Positions 27,320 through 35,962 of a stretch of 64,000 bases of DNA are shown here, in pieces (positions within the stretch are counted from its first letter, which is position 1; each line of letters starts with the position of its first letter). The notes under the pieces are model-generated. The model searched no databases and was not told where the DNA came from. It worked only from the letters and a program-made list of their open reading frames with translations. This DNA is from Paenibacillus polymyxa M1 (lineage in GTDB: Bacteria; Bacillota; Bacilli; Paenibacillales; Paenibacillaceae). The translations under genes were made by a program, and so were the position numbers. The stretch covers positions 5,450,501 to 5,514,500 of the forward strand of contig NC_017542.1 in NCBI RefSeq assembly GCF_000237325.1. Reading direction: 5' to 3'.

Positions 27320-28180
27320 CTAGATTAACGCCAGTGTAAACATAAGCGTCAGCATGATTAGTACATAGCCTGAAAACATAATCGAACGCCAAGGCATTTG
27401 AATGATCGGCTTTTGTTGAGGGTCTAGAATGCGTGAGATCCGATAATTAATGGACGTTTCTGCAAAAGAGGAACAAGCGGCGGAGTTTACCAGACGGGCA
27501 TTAGCAGGTGTCATACTCAGAAGCTTGAGCAATGCGCTCCCAATCCCAACCGGTGAACCGGCTCGATGAATCGCTTCGTTATCCGCCAAGATTTCACGGG
27601 CCGTCTTGTAATGGTTGGTAATATGACGTAGCACCGGCAAATAAAACAGCTGTGTAGCGCACATTTGCAGGAACCAGGTCTTCAATGGATCATAATGTTT
27701 CATATGATATGCTTCATGGTATATAACCGCTTCTTCCTCATGCTTGTCCAGTAAGGACAACAGTGCAGAGGACAATACAATACGCGGCTTCCATAACCCC
27801 ATGGTGAAGGCAGCAGGCTTGGCATAATCAATGACCCAAATCCGATCGGTCCCGAGTTCACGATATCGCTCACCCAGTGCTTCGGTCAACGGCAGGTCGC
27901 GCATTCGGTGCAGTCTGCGGAAAGCCGCCCTGGTAGCCATACACTGTCTGACTGCTTCTCCTCCGGCGATACCGAAGGTTACAAAAACCAGTCCGCTGAG
28001 CGCATCCACCATGTAGCCGATTCCGTAGTGCTGCAACAAACTTCTGCAAATTTGAAACACGTTAAAATTCAATTTCCAGCCGAAAACATGCTGCCCGGCG
28101 TACATCCCCATCTGCATAAGGGCAAAACCCGAAATCAAGGCGCCTGCTGTAAACAGTAATTTAGAACGTGTTTTCCACAT
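27320..28180 (-). CDS. BlaR1/MecR1-type M56 membrane metallopeptidase (short form)
   Basis: A 286-residue membrane protein. It has hydrophobic helices near the N-terminus, around 50-70 and at the C-terminus, and the gluzincin motif HEAYH within EEEAVIYHEAYHMKHYDPL near residues 148-166. M56 proteins cleave or inactivate a partner BlaI-type repressor on signal. It lacks the extracellular penicillin-binding sensor domain of true BlaR1, so the signal is not inferable and is unlikely to be a simple beta-lactam contact. It begins 3 bases after the BlaI-family stop. Confidence 0.88.
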   Translation of the reverse strand: MWKTRSKLLFTAGALISGFALMQMGMYAGQHVFGWKLNFNVFQICRSLLQHYGIGYMVDALSGLVFVTFGIAGGEAVRQCMATRAAFRRLHRMRDLPLTEALGERYRELGTDRIWVIDYAKPAAFTMGLWKPRIVLSSALLSLLDKHEEEAVIYHEAYHMKHYDPLKTWFLQMCATQLFYLPVLRHITNHYKTAREILADNEAIHRAGSPVGIGSALLKLLSMTPANARLVNSAACSSFAETSINYRISRILDPQQKPIIQMPWRSIMFSGYVLIMLTLMFTLALI

Positions 28181-28183
28181 CGT

Positions 28184-28597
28184 CTACATATCCTTTTTCC
28201 ATTGTTTAATTTTTTGTTCCAAACGTTCGATCAAAATCGGATCAGCTACTTCCAGAGCATCAATCATATGATTGACAGCAAGCGGACCAAATTCATCCAC
28301 CAGTTCGTGACTCAGCTCTTTGGATTGCTCATCCATAAACTCTTCTCTGCTTAAGACAGGACGGTATAAGGACGTTCTCCCGCGTATACTTTTGCTCAAA
28401 ATCCCCTTTTCCACTAAACGATTCATCACGGTCATTACCGTATTGAAGTTAAAGTCCCGATCCCCCTCCAATGCGGTCTGCACTTCTTTGATACTCCGAT
28501 CCGAAGTGGACCATAAAATATCCATGATTTTGGCTTCCAGAGGCCCAAAAAATCGGTTAAGTCCGGTTTCGCCAGCTTTAAAATTCAGTCGTTTCAT
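28184..28597 (-). CDS. BlaI/MecI/CopY family winged-helix repressor
   Basis: A 137-residue repressor with the BlaI fold: GPLEAKIMDILWSTSDRSIKEV, then NFNTVMTVMNRLVEKGILSKS and a C-terminal dimerisation helix pair. ATG at 28597 with GAGGTG upstream. It is cotranscribed with the M56 peptidase. A dyad covers its own promoter -10 (28610-28628), which is the usual autorepression scheme, and the same dyad lies before doxX. Confidence 0.92.
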   Translation of the reverse strand: MKRLNFKAGETGLNRFFGPLEAKIMDILWSTSDRSIKEVQTALEGDRDFNFNTVMTVMNRLVEKGILSKSIRGRTSLYRPVLSREEFMDEQSKELSHELVDEFGPLAVNHMIDALEVADPILIERLEQKIKQWKKDM

Positions 28598-28609
28598 AAG
28601 AAGCACCTC

Positions 28610-28628
28610 ACACTACCGATTGTAGTGT
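28610..28628 (-). promoter_or_regulatory. BlaI-type operator overlapping the blaI promoter
   Basis: Dyad ACACTAC (28610-28616) / GTAGTGT (28622-28628). On the minus strand it contains TACAAT, which sits 18 bases after TTGACT and so looks like the -10 of the promoter. A further partial repeat (ACAC-cta-GTGT) lies near 28653-28663. Confidence 0.7.
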
Positions 28629-28689
28629 ATGTATCCTGATAAAGTCAACTGTCACACCTAGTGTCAACTTTAGGGTTCGTATATACAAA

Positions 28690-28714
28690 CCGCCGAATGG
28701 TCTCCATCCGGCGG
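28690..28714 (-). terminator. Intrinsic terminator after the winged-helix regulator
   Basis: Hairpin with 11-bp arms (28690-28700 / 28704-28714, one G-U pair) around a three-base loop, GC-rich, followed on the minus strand by TTTG. It lies 28 bases past the end of the 28743-29582 gene. Confidence 0.75.
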
Positions 28715-28742
28715 AAATTCATCGATATTCATAACCTTCCGT

Positions 28743-29582
28743 TTAATCTGCCAATCTGTATCCTACACCTCTTACGGTAGCGATATATTCAGGCTCCGCA
28801 GGTCGATCGTCCAGCTTCTTGCGCAAACTTTTGACATGCACATCCACAACATTGCTGCCGCCAACAAAATCAGTTTCCCAGATATCATGCATCATTTGCT
28901 CGCGCGAGATCACTTTTCCTTGAGAATCTATCAGCTTCAGCAGCAAATCGTATTCCGTTTTGGTCAGATTCAATGGATTCTCTTCCTTATATACCAACAT
29001 TTTATCACGATCAATCCAGATGTCCTTGAACACCGTACGACGGCTGGTCTGCGCTGCCTGGCGGGAAATCACCGGATGACGCACAATCATCCGCTCGATG
29101 TCATGCACCATTTGGTTGGATGCCAGTGGCCATACCAGCACCTCTTCCGAAGGAAGCAGCTCATGCGCACGTACAGACATCCGATCCTGAACTACATACA
29201 TGACTGGTGTATCTTTCATGTATTCATGTTCAAGGTCATTGCGGATATTCAGCAATTCACGCCGTGGATCGGTGGCGGTCAAATCGTAAATCAAGAGGTC
29301 GCTCCCCAAATGACGCTGTACTTCAGGCTCCCAGCGATGGAAGACCATCACGTCAAAACACGCATCTGACAACGTACGCACCACACCATGGACTACACCC
29401 GGTACGGAACTGATCAGAATGATGCGACGTGTGGTCGGACAATACAAAGGTTCATTAGAAGGAACGGTCTGCACCGCAGGTGTAGACGGGGCAGACAACA
29501 TCGATGTCCAACTGCCCTTTACGCGTCTAGGCATGTCAGCCACTTTAATACGATTCGTTACTTGATTCGCTTGCTTTGACAT
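28743..29582 (-). CDS. OmpR-type winged-helix regulator with pseudo-receiver domain
   Basis: A 279-residue protein. Residues about 52-165 resemble a response-regulator receiver (IILISSVPGVVHGVVRTL ... LLIYDLTATDP), but the acidic pair expected after the first strand is replaced by SS, so canonical phosphorylation is doubtful. Residues about 185-279 are a clear OmpR/PhoB winged helix (NLTKTEYDLLLKLIDSQGKV ... VDVHVKSLRKKL ... TVRGVGYRL). The first 45 residues are a polar extension. There is no kinase partner. It overlaps the end of perR by 25 bases, so both are likely in one operon. Confidence 0.88.
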   Translation of the reverse strand: MSKQANQVTNRIKVADMPRRVKGSWTSMLSAPSTPAVQTVPSNEPLYCPTTRRIILISSVPGVVHGVVRTLSDACFDVMVFHRWEPEVQRHLGSDLLIYDLTATDPRRELLNIRNDLEHEYMKDTPVMYVVQDRMSVRAHELLPSEEVLVWPLASNQMVHDIERMIVRHPVISRQAAQTSRRTVFKDIWIDRDKMLVYKEENPLNLTKTEYDLLLKLIDSQGKVISREQMMHDIWETDFVGGSNVVDVHVKSLRKKLDDRPAEPEYIATVRGVGYRLAD

Positions 29583-29953
29583 TCCTTACACACTCCTCCG
29601 AATACGACATGGGCATGGGCAATGGTATATCCCGTTTCATGCGCAACCGTATCAATCCAATCGTGTGGGACTTCACTCATCACTTCATCTACTCGGCCGC
29701 ATACCTGACAAATAATATGCTGATGATCGTCCATTCGACCGTCATAACGACTAGCAGCTTCTCCTAGTTTCAGCTCACGGATTAATTCCTTATCCGTTAA
29801 ATAACGTAATGAATTATAGACCGTTCCATAGGCCAGATTATAACCGCGCTCCATTAGCCGATTCATAACATCGGCAGCAGTAGGATGATCGTGGGCCTCA
29901 CGAACCACATCATATACCGCTTGGCGCTGCGAAGTTAAATTTAGAGTTCTCAT
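29558..29953 (-). CDS. perR: PerR-type Fur family peroxide regulator
   Basis: A 131-residue Fur-family protein. HTH region TSQRQAVYDVVREAHDHPTAADVMNRL; metal site region ASRYDGRMDDHQHIICQVCG with an Asp at the position that distinguishes PerR (Asp85 in B. subtilis) and the structural zinc pairs CxxC ... CKEC. PerR represses peroxide-defence genes and is inactivated by metal-catalysed His oxidation. Per-box-like sites lie upstream (29980-29994, 29997-30011), implying autoregulation; dps at 52 kb has a related dyad. Confidence 0.88.
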   Translation of the reverse strand: MRTLNLTSQRQAVYDVVREAHDHPTAADVMNRLMERGYNLAYGTVYNSLRYLTDKELIRELKLGEAASRYDGRMDDHQHIICQVCGRVDEVMSEVPHDWIDTVAHETGYTIAHAHVVFGGVCKECQSKRIK

Positions 29954-29979
29954 ACCGCATCTCCCTTAATCAACGCAGA

Positions 29980-30011
29980 TTATATTTATTATAAACTTAT
30001 AATCACAATAA
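29980..30011 (-). promoter_or_regulatory. Per-box-like sites upstream of perR
   Basis: TTATATTTATTATAA (29980-29994) matches the Bacillus Per box TTATAATnATTATAA at all but one position. A second, weaker match TTATAATCACAATAA is at 29997-30011. They lie 27-58 bases ahead of perR in an AT-rich promoter region, so some similarity could be chance. Confidence 0.55.
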
Positions 30012-30141
30012 AAATTAATTTAGAATAAGTATAAATCTTAATTTATTTCAAGTCAATGAGATCGGATAAATTGTGCCGCTTTGCAACACAATGTATACAT
30101 GGAGTACATGCTTAGCCTATTTACAATCGGAGGGATAGTTT

Positions 30142-30459
30142 ATGAAGATACTGTGGATATTCACGCTTTTCATGCTGCTCATGCTCGGAACAAGTATATC
30201 GATAAAATGGCTTTTCGGTGCCCGTCATCCTTGGGAACCTATTTCATTGGCTTTTCGCACGATGCGACCATCGGAATATGTCGTTCTGGCAGGAATGCTG
30301 ATAGTGTTCTTTATAAATGTGGGCAAAAAGCCAATAGGAAACACATTTCGCTTCCTGTTCTCGCAATGGTCACGTTTCCTCAAAGTTTCTACTCCTTCCT
30401 CTGCTTCTTCGCAAGAGAGCCAGCAGAAAGAACAAACAAGGGATAACGCAAACAAATAA
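30142..30459 (+). CDS. Small membrane protein of unknown function
   Basis: A 105-residue protein with two hydrophobic helices (ILWIFTLFMLLMLGTSISI and YVVLAGMLIVFFINVG) and a polar Ser/Gln/Lys-rich C-terminal tail. GGAGGG lies 6 bases upstream of the ATG. It is transcribed divergently from perR, so the Per-box-like sites could also affect it. I recognise no family. An alternative frame over the same bases (30081-30446) lacks an RBS and is discounted. Confidence 0.7.
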   Translation: MKILWIFTLFMLLMLGTSISIKWLFGARHPWEPISLAFRTMRPSEYVVLAGMLIVFFINVGKKPIGNTFRFLFSQWSRFLKVSTPSSASSQESQQKEQTRDNANK

Positions 30460-30579
30460 TGAATGAAAGAACAAGGCACCCTTACGACCGCATTTCCCAG
30501 AATAAAATGGAACATCAAAATGAGCATTTGACCGATACCGATGTTTTCTTGTCGGCAAGATGATGACTCTTGAGATATT

Positions 30580-31680
30580 TTACCCTCTTTTTTTATTCCA
30601 GGTCTTTCTCAGCCACGACACGATTAGCAGCAAGATAGGAAAAAACACGGCAAATATCGGAAACAGCCATTTCAGCACTAACTCGCCTGTTTGAAGGTGA
30701 TCTTGATAGTTCAGTGCCATCAATACACAAGAGACTAACATGATCAGACCAAATGGCAGGATCAGTTTATGGTAAGGTATTCTCAATACATCCTCTGCGG
30801 CTTTAACCGCGGCATAATAGAAAATCAAAATTTTAAAAAAATCAAAAATAATAACGCTCATCACGCCGATGACATCGACTCTGTCGATAAAATCAGATAT
30901 TTCGACCTTACTGATCATCGTGAGTAGCGGGTAAGTCGCCCGTTTGAACACATCCTCTCCCAGTGCAAGCACATTGGACAGTGTAATAATAGACAGGAGC
31001 AGCCCTCCCAGCAATATAGCGGAAATCCCTATCCCATTGGCACGGTATTCCTTTTTTAATGTAGGGAGAATCATCGCAAACGTAACCATCTCGCCGTACG
31101 GTAGCATCACGGCTTGCGAATAAACAACTTGCCATATCGGCTGCCAGCCATGCTCGGCTATGGGCAATATATTGCCCATATCTACAATGCCTGCCAACAA
31201 AATTAATATATTCGTAGCAAGGCCCAGCAGCAGTAGCAAAATCAACATGATGATGGCCGTCCGGCCTGCAACCTCGATTCCCAAATACACCACATACATG
31301 ACAAGTACAACCATTAAACCACAGATGACTGTCAACGGCGTATGCTGAAGTGTCCGGTCGGCAATCAGGATCCCCGTGTCCCGAAGATCCCGTGCTCCGC
31401 CGTAAAGAAAAAACACGATATATAAAAAAGCAAGCGTACTCCCTGCTTTCTTCCCCAAAAGGGTTCTGCAGTACTGTGTCATTAGCAAGTTGGGAAAGCG
31501 TTGGTGAAGGCTGCCATAGCATACAAAAAGCATTGCCCCCAAAACCGTGGAAATGAGGATGGCGATCCATGCATCCTTGCCCGCATTCCTTCCGGGAATA
31601 GACATCATGGATGTGCCCATCTCAAACAACACCATAAGAGAGATCATCTCTTTTGCACCTATCTGTACCCTTTTTTTCAT
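30580..31680 (-). CDS. Spore germination receptor B subunit (GerAB family), operon 2
   Basis: A 366-residue APC-superfamily membrane protein with about ten helices, starting MKKRVQIGAKEMISLMVLFEMG. The pattern (GGARDLRDTGILI, ALGEDVFKRATYPLLTMISKVEISDFIDRVD split by a membrane segment) is typical of GerAB/YndE proteins. ATG at 31680 with AAGGAGGG upstream. It is the last gene of germination operon 2 and diverged from the B subunit at 17-18 kb, so the two operons likely recognise different germinants. Confidence 0.92.
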   Translation of the reverse strand: MKKRVQIGAKEMISLMVLFEMGTSMMSIPGRNAGKDAWIAILISTVLGAMLFVCYGSLHQRFPNLLMTQYCRTLLGKKAGSTLAFLYIVFFLYGGARDLRDTGILIADRTLQHTPLTVICGLMVVLVMYVVYLGIEVAGRTAIIMLILLLLLGLATNILILLAGIVDMGNILPIAEHGWQPIWQVVYSQAVMLPYGEMVTFAMILPTLKKEYRANGIGISAILLGGLLLSIITLSNVLALGEDVFKRATYPLLTMISKVEISDFIDRVDVIGVMSVIIFDFFKILIFYYAAVKAAEDVLRIPYHKLILPFGLIMLVSCVLMALNYQDHLQTGELVLKWLFPIFAVFFPILLLIVSWLRKTWNKKRG

Positions 31681-31706
31681 GGCCTTCCCTCCTTGTTCTA
31701 TTTTCA

Positions 31707-33008
31707 CTAGTCTGATTCTCCCTTGGAATATGGGTTAGTCCGCGACTGAGTGTGTTTCAGTACAGAAGTCACTTGAACACGAACGGTGCTTTCCGCAAAA
31801 TAATGGCTCCAATCAGAAGAGAGTTTTTTCCATTGTTTGGGATAGCTCCTCTCCAGCGCAAGGCCAAAGCCTATTACATCGCTGCGGGTACGCTGAACCT
31901 CCCTGACTGTTGAAGTGATCAATTTTTTCGTCTCCTCTGTCCATTGCTCCTGCAATCTTTTCATCGCCTCCGGACTTTGTAAATTAATCGAGCACTCGGC
32001 CTCCTGTATTGCCCCGGTCTGTTTTAAGTTAATCACAAAAATAGGCTCTCCTTGCTCCATCCGAGTGTGTATATTGGTTGCAGAAAACAAGGTTTCGATG
32101 CCAATGGTTTCCCTATTCTTCCCGCAGCTCAGTGTTGTTTGGGCACTTTTCACCTTGTTGTTGATCATAGACAGTCCAATGGCCCGGTCATCGTCCAACC
32201 AGCGGACAAGCCGATCCTTTTTGAACACCCCCATTCCGTTAATGTGAACAATAGCTTTCGGTAAAATATTGTCCACATTGCTCTTGCTTGGGGCCTGCTC
32301 CAAATTCCCATTGACCCCTATGCCCGTCAGCACAGGACCGCCACCCTTATGAGACAGGCTGCGAATGACATCGTCGATAGTCACCGCGTAATCCCCGGCA
32401 TACAAACGCTCCGATGTTTCCAGCTTTCCTGAAATATCATTGGCAGGAATACGGCCGATCGCGGTCATGATTGCCAGTACATCCTTCCCAGTATTACCAC
32501 GTACCACCAGCATTTTCACTGGCAGTCGGATTTCTGTAGACCTTTCCAAAAAATCCATCGTATCGCCGATTCCAGCCCGTGCCAGCTTTTCACCAATAAC
32601 GACCAGTTTGGTATGCGCCATAGAAATGACCCGCGGAACCCTTTGTGAGGCTCTGCGGAGCGCTTGAAACAGATTTTTCCCCTTTTCCCGATACAAAACG
32701 ACAGGGGTATCTCCTCTCGCTTTGGCTCCAGCGATTTCATCTGCCACGATCACTTGCAGGGAGACCTCATATTCTGACTCCCCCACTATATCAATTCCTA
32801 TCCCCGCTACTACTGCTCTCTGGTTTAACTCCACAGAATCCCAGCAACCGGATAACAATGGAGCGAACAGTAACAGGACTAAACACAGTCTCCCTATTCT
32901 TCCCTTAAAAGTTACTGCACTTTGTTCATTCCTCTTCCCCTGATACACCCTGATTGCCCCCCTCCTGCATCGGCGTGGTTTTATCAGAAGAGGAAGTTCC
33001 GCTTCCAT
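31707..33008 (-). CDS. Spore germination receptor C subunit (GerAC family lipoprotein), operon 2; start uncertain
   Basis: A GerAC-family lipoprotein: signal peptide, lipobox LLSGC followed by WDSVELNQRAVVAGIGID, and a C-terminal domain of the usual length. The given 433-residue frame needs an ATG at 33008, 83 bases inside the A gene, placing a polar Arg-rich stretch before the signal peptide. A well-placed ATG after GGGGAAGAGGA, directly at the A-gene stop (start at 32928), is in another frame and stops after five codons. Either a rare start codon just before the signal peptide is used, or a one-base frame error or mutation lies near 32910. Confidence 0.82.
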   Translation of the reverse strand: MEAELPLLIKPRRCRRGAIRVYQGKRNEQSAVTFKGRIGRLCLVLLLFAPLLSGCWDSVELNQRAVVAGIGIDIVGESEYEVSLQVIVADEIAGAKARGDTPVVLYREKGKNLFQALRRASQRVPRVISMAHTKLVVIGEKLARAGIGDTMDFLERSTEIRLPVKMLVVRGNTGKDVLAIMTAIGRIPANDISGKLETSERLYAGDYAVTIDDVIRSLSHKGGGPVLTGIGVNGNLEQAPSKSNVDNILPKAIVHINGMGVFKKDRLVRWLDDDRAIGLSMINNKVKSAQTTLSCGKNRETIGIETLFSATNIHTRMEQGEPIFVINLKQTGAIQEAECSINLQSPEAMKRLQEQWTEETKKLITSTVREVQRTRSDVIGFGLALERSYPKQWKKLSSDWSHYFAESTVRVQVTSVLKHTQSRTNPYSKGESD

Positions 33009-34560
33009 CCTTCATTCGTTTCTGATTCTTAGACGTAATGCTTTTAGGACGTTTCTTCATCATCCAGAATGGAAGTCGCAATACGGCATCCTTTTGGCTC
33101 TCTAGCACAAAAGGACTGAAAGGCGCCATGTAGGGCACCCCGAACGAACTCAGACTGTTCATATGAGCAATTAGTGCAATCAGCCCCAATGTAATGCCGT
33201 ATAGGCCCATGGACGCAGACAGTATCATGAAAATAAATCGGCACAATCTCCCGGCCACTGCCATGTTATAGGCTGGGATCGCGAAACTAGCTATCCCTGT
33301 CAGGGCTACTACAATCGTGAGCAGCGGGGTGACAATTCCGGCTTCCACGGCCGCTTGTCCCAACACAAGCGCTCCTATAACGGATACCGTTTGACCACCC
33401 GCACGCGGCATTCGAATACCCGCCTCACGCAAAATCTCAAAGGTGACCTCCAGAATTAACGCCTCTAGAAATGCCGGAAAAGGAACGGATTCCCGCTGAG
33501 CCAATATGCTGATCAGCAGTGGAGTCGGTATCATTTCATAATGATACGTTGTTAAGGCAATGTAGAGAGAAGGCCCCAGAATAAGAATAATGAAGCTGAT
33601 ATATCTAATGAGGCGGACCACCGTCGCCATATCGTAACGCTCTTCATAATCCGAAGAATTCTGAAAAAATTGGGCAAATATTGTGGGCATCACCAATACA
33701 AACGGATTTCCGTCTATAATGAGCGCCACTCGGCCCTCCATAATATTGCTGCTGATGGTGTCGGGTCTTTCCGTGTTAAAGATCGTTGGGAATGGTGTGA
33801 AATGATTTTCTTGTATCATCTCCTCAACCATGCCGGACTCAAATACAGCGTCAATATTAATGCTTTCTACCCGTTTACGAACCTCATCTACGATGCGTGG
33901 ATTTGCAATATTCTTCATGTACAGCATGGCCACATTTGTGAGGGACGTGCTTCCCACTTGGAACATCTCCAGTGTAAGATCGGAGCTTTTAATCCGTCGC
34001 CGGACCAGAGAAATATTCGTGAACAGGGATTCCACAAAACCATCTTTTGGTCCTCTGACGACTGTCTGGGTGGTTGGCTCACTGACCGCGCGTGTCTCTC
34101 CTCCACGCGTACCGCACGCAATCGCTTTTTCACAGCCTTCTAATAGGATGATCGTGTCCCCCATTAGTAGTTGTTTCATCATGGAACTCCAATCATCGCA
34201 ATCCTTCACTTCTCCCAGCGTAAGCGCGTGACTCTGTATTTTTGTGTACAGCGCTTCTGCGCTCTCGACCTCAGCAGCCACTTCAGCAGATGGGCTGCTA
34301 AGCATGGATTTCATGATGAGTTCATTCACCGTATCCGTCTTGGCCATACTATCCAGAAACACAATAGCGGCGGGAACATCCTCTCTAATCCCCACTTTAA
34401 AGCGGCGAATCAGAAAGTCCGGGCTATCTGATGTCAATTTCTTAATTTGCTGCAGGTTGGTTTCCAAGCAATTCTCGATTCTTAAATAGCGCGGAGAATT
34501 TCCATTATTCTTATCCACACCCGATTTTCTATTATGTTTGCGATAGGGATAGCGAATCAT
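32926..34560 (-). CDS. Spore germination receptor A subunit (GerAA family), operon 2
   Basis: A 544-residue protein with the same layout as the operon 1 A subunit: a soluble N-terminal half (VVRGPKDGFVESLFTNISLVRR, RPDTISSNIMEGRVALIIDGNPFVLVMP) and membrane segments with TPLLISILAQRESVPFPAFLEALILE. ATG at 34560 preceded by GAGG. The C-terminal tail is Lys/Ser/Thr-rich. It is the first gene of the operon, with a plausible sigma-G promoter upstream (34626-34655). Confidence 0.94.
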   Translation of the reverse strand: MIRYPYRKHNRKSGVDKNNGNSPRYLRIENCLETNLQQIKKLTSDSPDFLIRRFKVGIREDVPAAIVFLDSMAKTDTVNELIMKSMLSSPSAEVAAEVESAEALYTKIQSHALTLGEVKDCDDWSSMMKQLLMGDTIILLEGCEKAIACGTRGGETRAVSEPTTQTVVRGPKDGFVESLFTNISLVRRRIKSSDLTLEMFQVGSTSLTNVAMLYMKNIANPRIVDEVRKRVESINIDAVFESGMVEEMIQENHFTPFPTIFNTERPDTISSNIMEGRVALIIDGNPFVLVMPTIFAQFFQNSSDYEERYDMATVVRLIRYISFIILILGPSLYIALTTYHYEMIPTPLLISILAQRESVPFPAFLEALILEVTFEILREAGIRMPRAGGQTVSVIGALVLGQAAVEAGIVTPLLTIVVALTGIASFAIPAYNMAVAGRLCRFIFMILSASMGLYGITLGLIALIAHMNSLSSFGVPYMAPFSPFVLESQKDAVLRLPFWMMKKRPKSITSKNQKRMKDGSGTSSSDKTTPMQEGGNQGVSGEEE

Positions 34561-34625
34561 GAGCAAACCTCATCTCCAAAATGGCAGCAGTAAACACTAC
34601 CTATTTCCTAATTAATGTATCTTTG

Positions 34626-34655
34626 GAGTATGCTCAATCTATTCCCAGTTATGCA
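34626..34655 (-). promoter_or_regulatory. Candidate sigma-G promoter of germination operon 2
   Basis: On the minus strand TGCATA (34650-34655) and CATACTC (34626-34632) are separated by 17 bases. They fit the forespore sigma-G consensus gHATR / CATnHTA (full -35, six of seven at -10). Position is about 66 bases before the A-subunit ATG. Matched by eye. Confidence 0.5.
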
Positions 34656-34784
34656 CCAAGCACATGATCGAAACATTATAAGTCAACCTAACGTAATAAA
34701 TTTTAATAAATTTTTCTTTTTTAAGCCTAATGTCAGTTCTTTTTGATAAAATGAAGGAATATGCCTCTCGGGAGGGTTATCATC

Positions 34785-35876
34785 TTGTTCAGTACGTTTT
34801 TTGTAAATACCTGTATCCTTGTCACCTTTTTGTACATAACCGGCCTTATTTCACAAAGGTATAAAATCCGTCTACACACCTTAACGCATAAGGTGCATTG
34901 GATCGGAGGCGCCCTTTTCGGTTGCTATGGCATTGTTATCATGTACTACTCTATTCCAGTAGGATTTAATACCATTGCTGATCTTCGTCATCTGGCTATC
35001 GTAGCTACCGCAACTTATATCGGCGGCCCGGCTGCGCTCATGGCAACGCTTTTTATATGTCTAGGCAGACTTTTGCTGTTTGGTATCAACAATCAAGCTA
35101 TCGTAGGCGCCGTTTTTATGCTGCTTGCCGGTCTGGGGTGTACTGTACTGTCACATTTGTCCTGGTCACGTTTACCCAAGCTGATGATTATGAATGTTTT
35201 TGCTTTGGGCATTATATTCTGTCCTCTTATGATTAATTTGAAAAATCTCGATGATGTTCTGCACGTGTATCCGCTCCAATTCTTCATTTCGATGGTCGGC
35301 GGATGTCTTCTGTACCTCATTGCTGAATCTATCAACACATCCAATGAGCTGTTACTTCGACTGGAGCATACCTCCTACACAGACCATCTCACTAATTTAA
35401 GCAATAGAAGACAGCTTGAGTTCTCATTGGAAGAGCAGCTCCCTCAAGCTCGTCAACGTCATGAGCACTTATCTGTACTGGTGTTGGATATTGATCACTT
35501 CAAGGAAGTCAATGACACCTATGGGCCTGCGGCAGGAGATGCAGTGCTGCGCCAGCTTGGGCAGATTTTAATGGAAAAGTGCCGTACTAATGATGTAGTC
35601 ACCCGCAGCGGGGGAGAAGAATTCACCGTACTTTTGCCGAATTGTGCTTTTCGGCAAGCACTACGCATAGCTAATCAGATTCTTAGTGGAGTAAATCAGC
35701 ACGAGTTTATTTTAGCGGACGGGCTTATTCTTAAAGTCACCGTGTCCATCGGCGTGACAACCTTTCCTGGTACAGGAGAGGATATATCCGGAGCAGCCCT
35801 GCTGGAACGGGCGGACAAAGCACTATATGAAGCTAAAAAAGCAGGACGTAACCGGGTTTGCTCATATGAAATATAA
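34785..35876 (+). CDS. Membrane diguanylate cyclase (5TM sensor + GGDEF)
   Basis: A 363-residue protein. The N-terminal part has about six hydrophobic helices resembling the 5TM-5TMR_LYT sensor; the C-terminal GGDEF domain (about 195-363) has DHLTNLSNRR, an intact SGGEEF active-site loop and an RxxD inhibitory site (RTND) five residues before it. It should make c-di-GMP and be product-inhibited. Start: TTG at 34785 has GGGAGGG 9 bases upstream; an ATG eight codons earlier (34761) would have a poorly spaced RBS. Confidence 0.9.
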   Translation: MFSTFFVNTCILVTFLYITGLISQRYKIRLHTLTHKVHWIGGALFGCYGIVIMYYSIPVGFNTIADLRHLAIVATATYIGGPAALMATLFICLGRLLLFGINNQAIVGAVFMLLAGLGCTVLSHLSWSRLPKLMIMNVFALGIIFCPLMINLKNLDDVLHVYPLQFFISMVGGCLLYLIAESINTSNELLLRLEHTSYTDHLTNLSNRRQLEFSLEEQLPQARQRHEHLSVLVLDIDHFKEVNDTYGPAAGDAVLRQLGQILMEKCRTNDVVTRSGGEEFTVLLPNCAFRQALRIANQILSGVNQHEFILADGLILKVTVSIGVTTFPGTGEDISGAALLERADKALYEAKKAGRNRVCSYEI

Positions 35877-35899
35877 TTGAGGCAAGATCTTTACACAGA

Positions 35900-35941
35900 A
35901 ATAGCCGATACAACCCTCTCTTGAGGATCGTATCGGCTATT
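35900..35941. terminator. Bidirectional hairpin between diguanylate cyclase and Rrf2 genes
   Basis: Perfect 12-bp arms AATAGCCGATAC / GTATCGGCTATT between convergent genes; the T-run on the plus side is short (TATCCTTTT). Confidence 0.7.
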
Positions 35942-35962
35942 ATCCTTTTAAATGAAAAGATG

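Noticed and set aside
30081..30446. Alternative 121-codon frame over the small membrane protein
   Set aside because: No RBS, mixed Cys/His-rich composition; the overlapping frame from 30142 has a GGAGGG and two clear helices.
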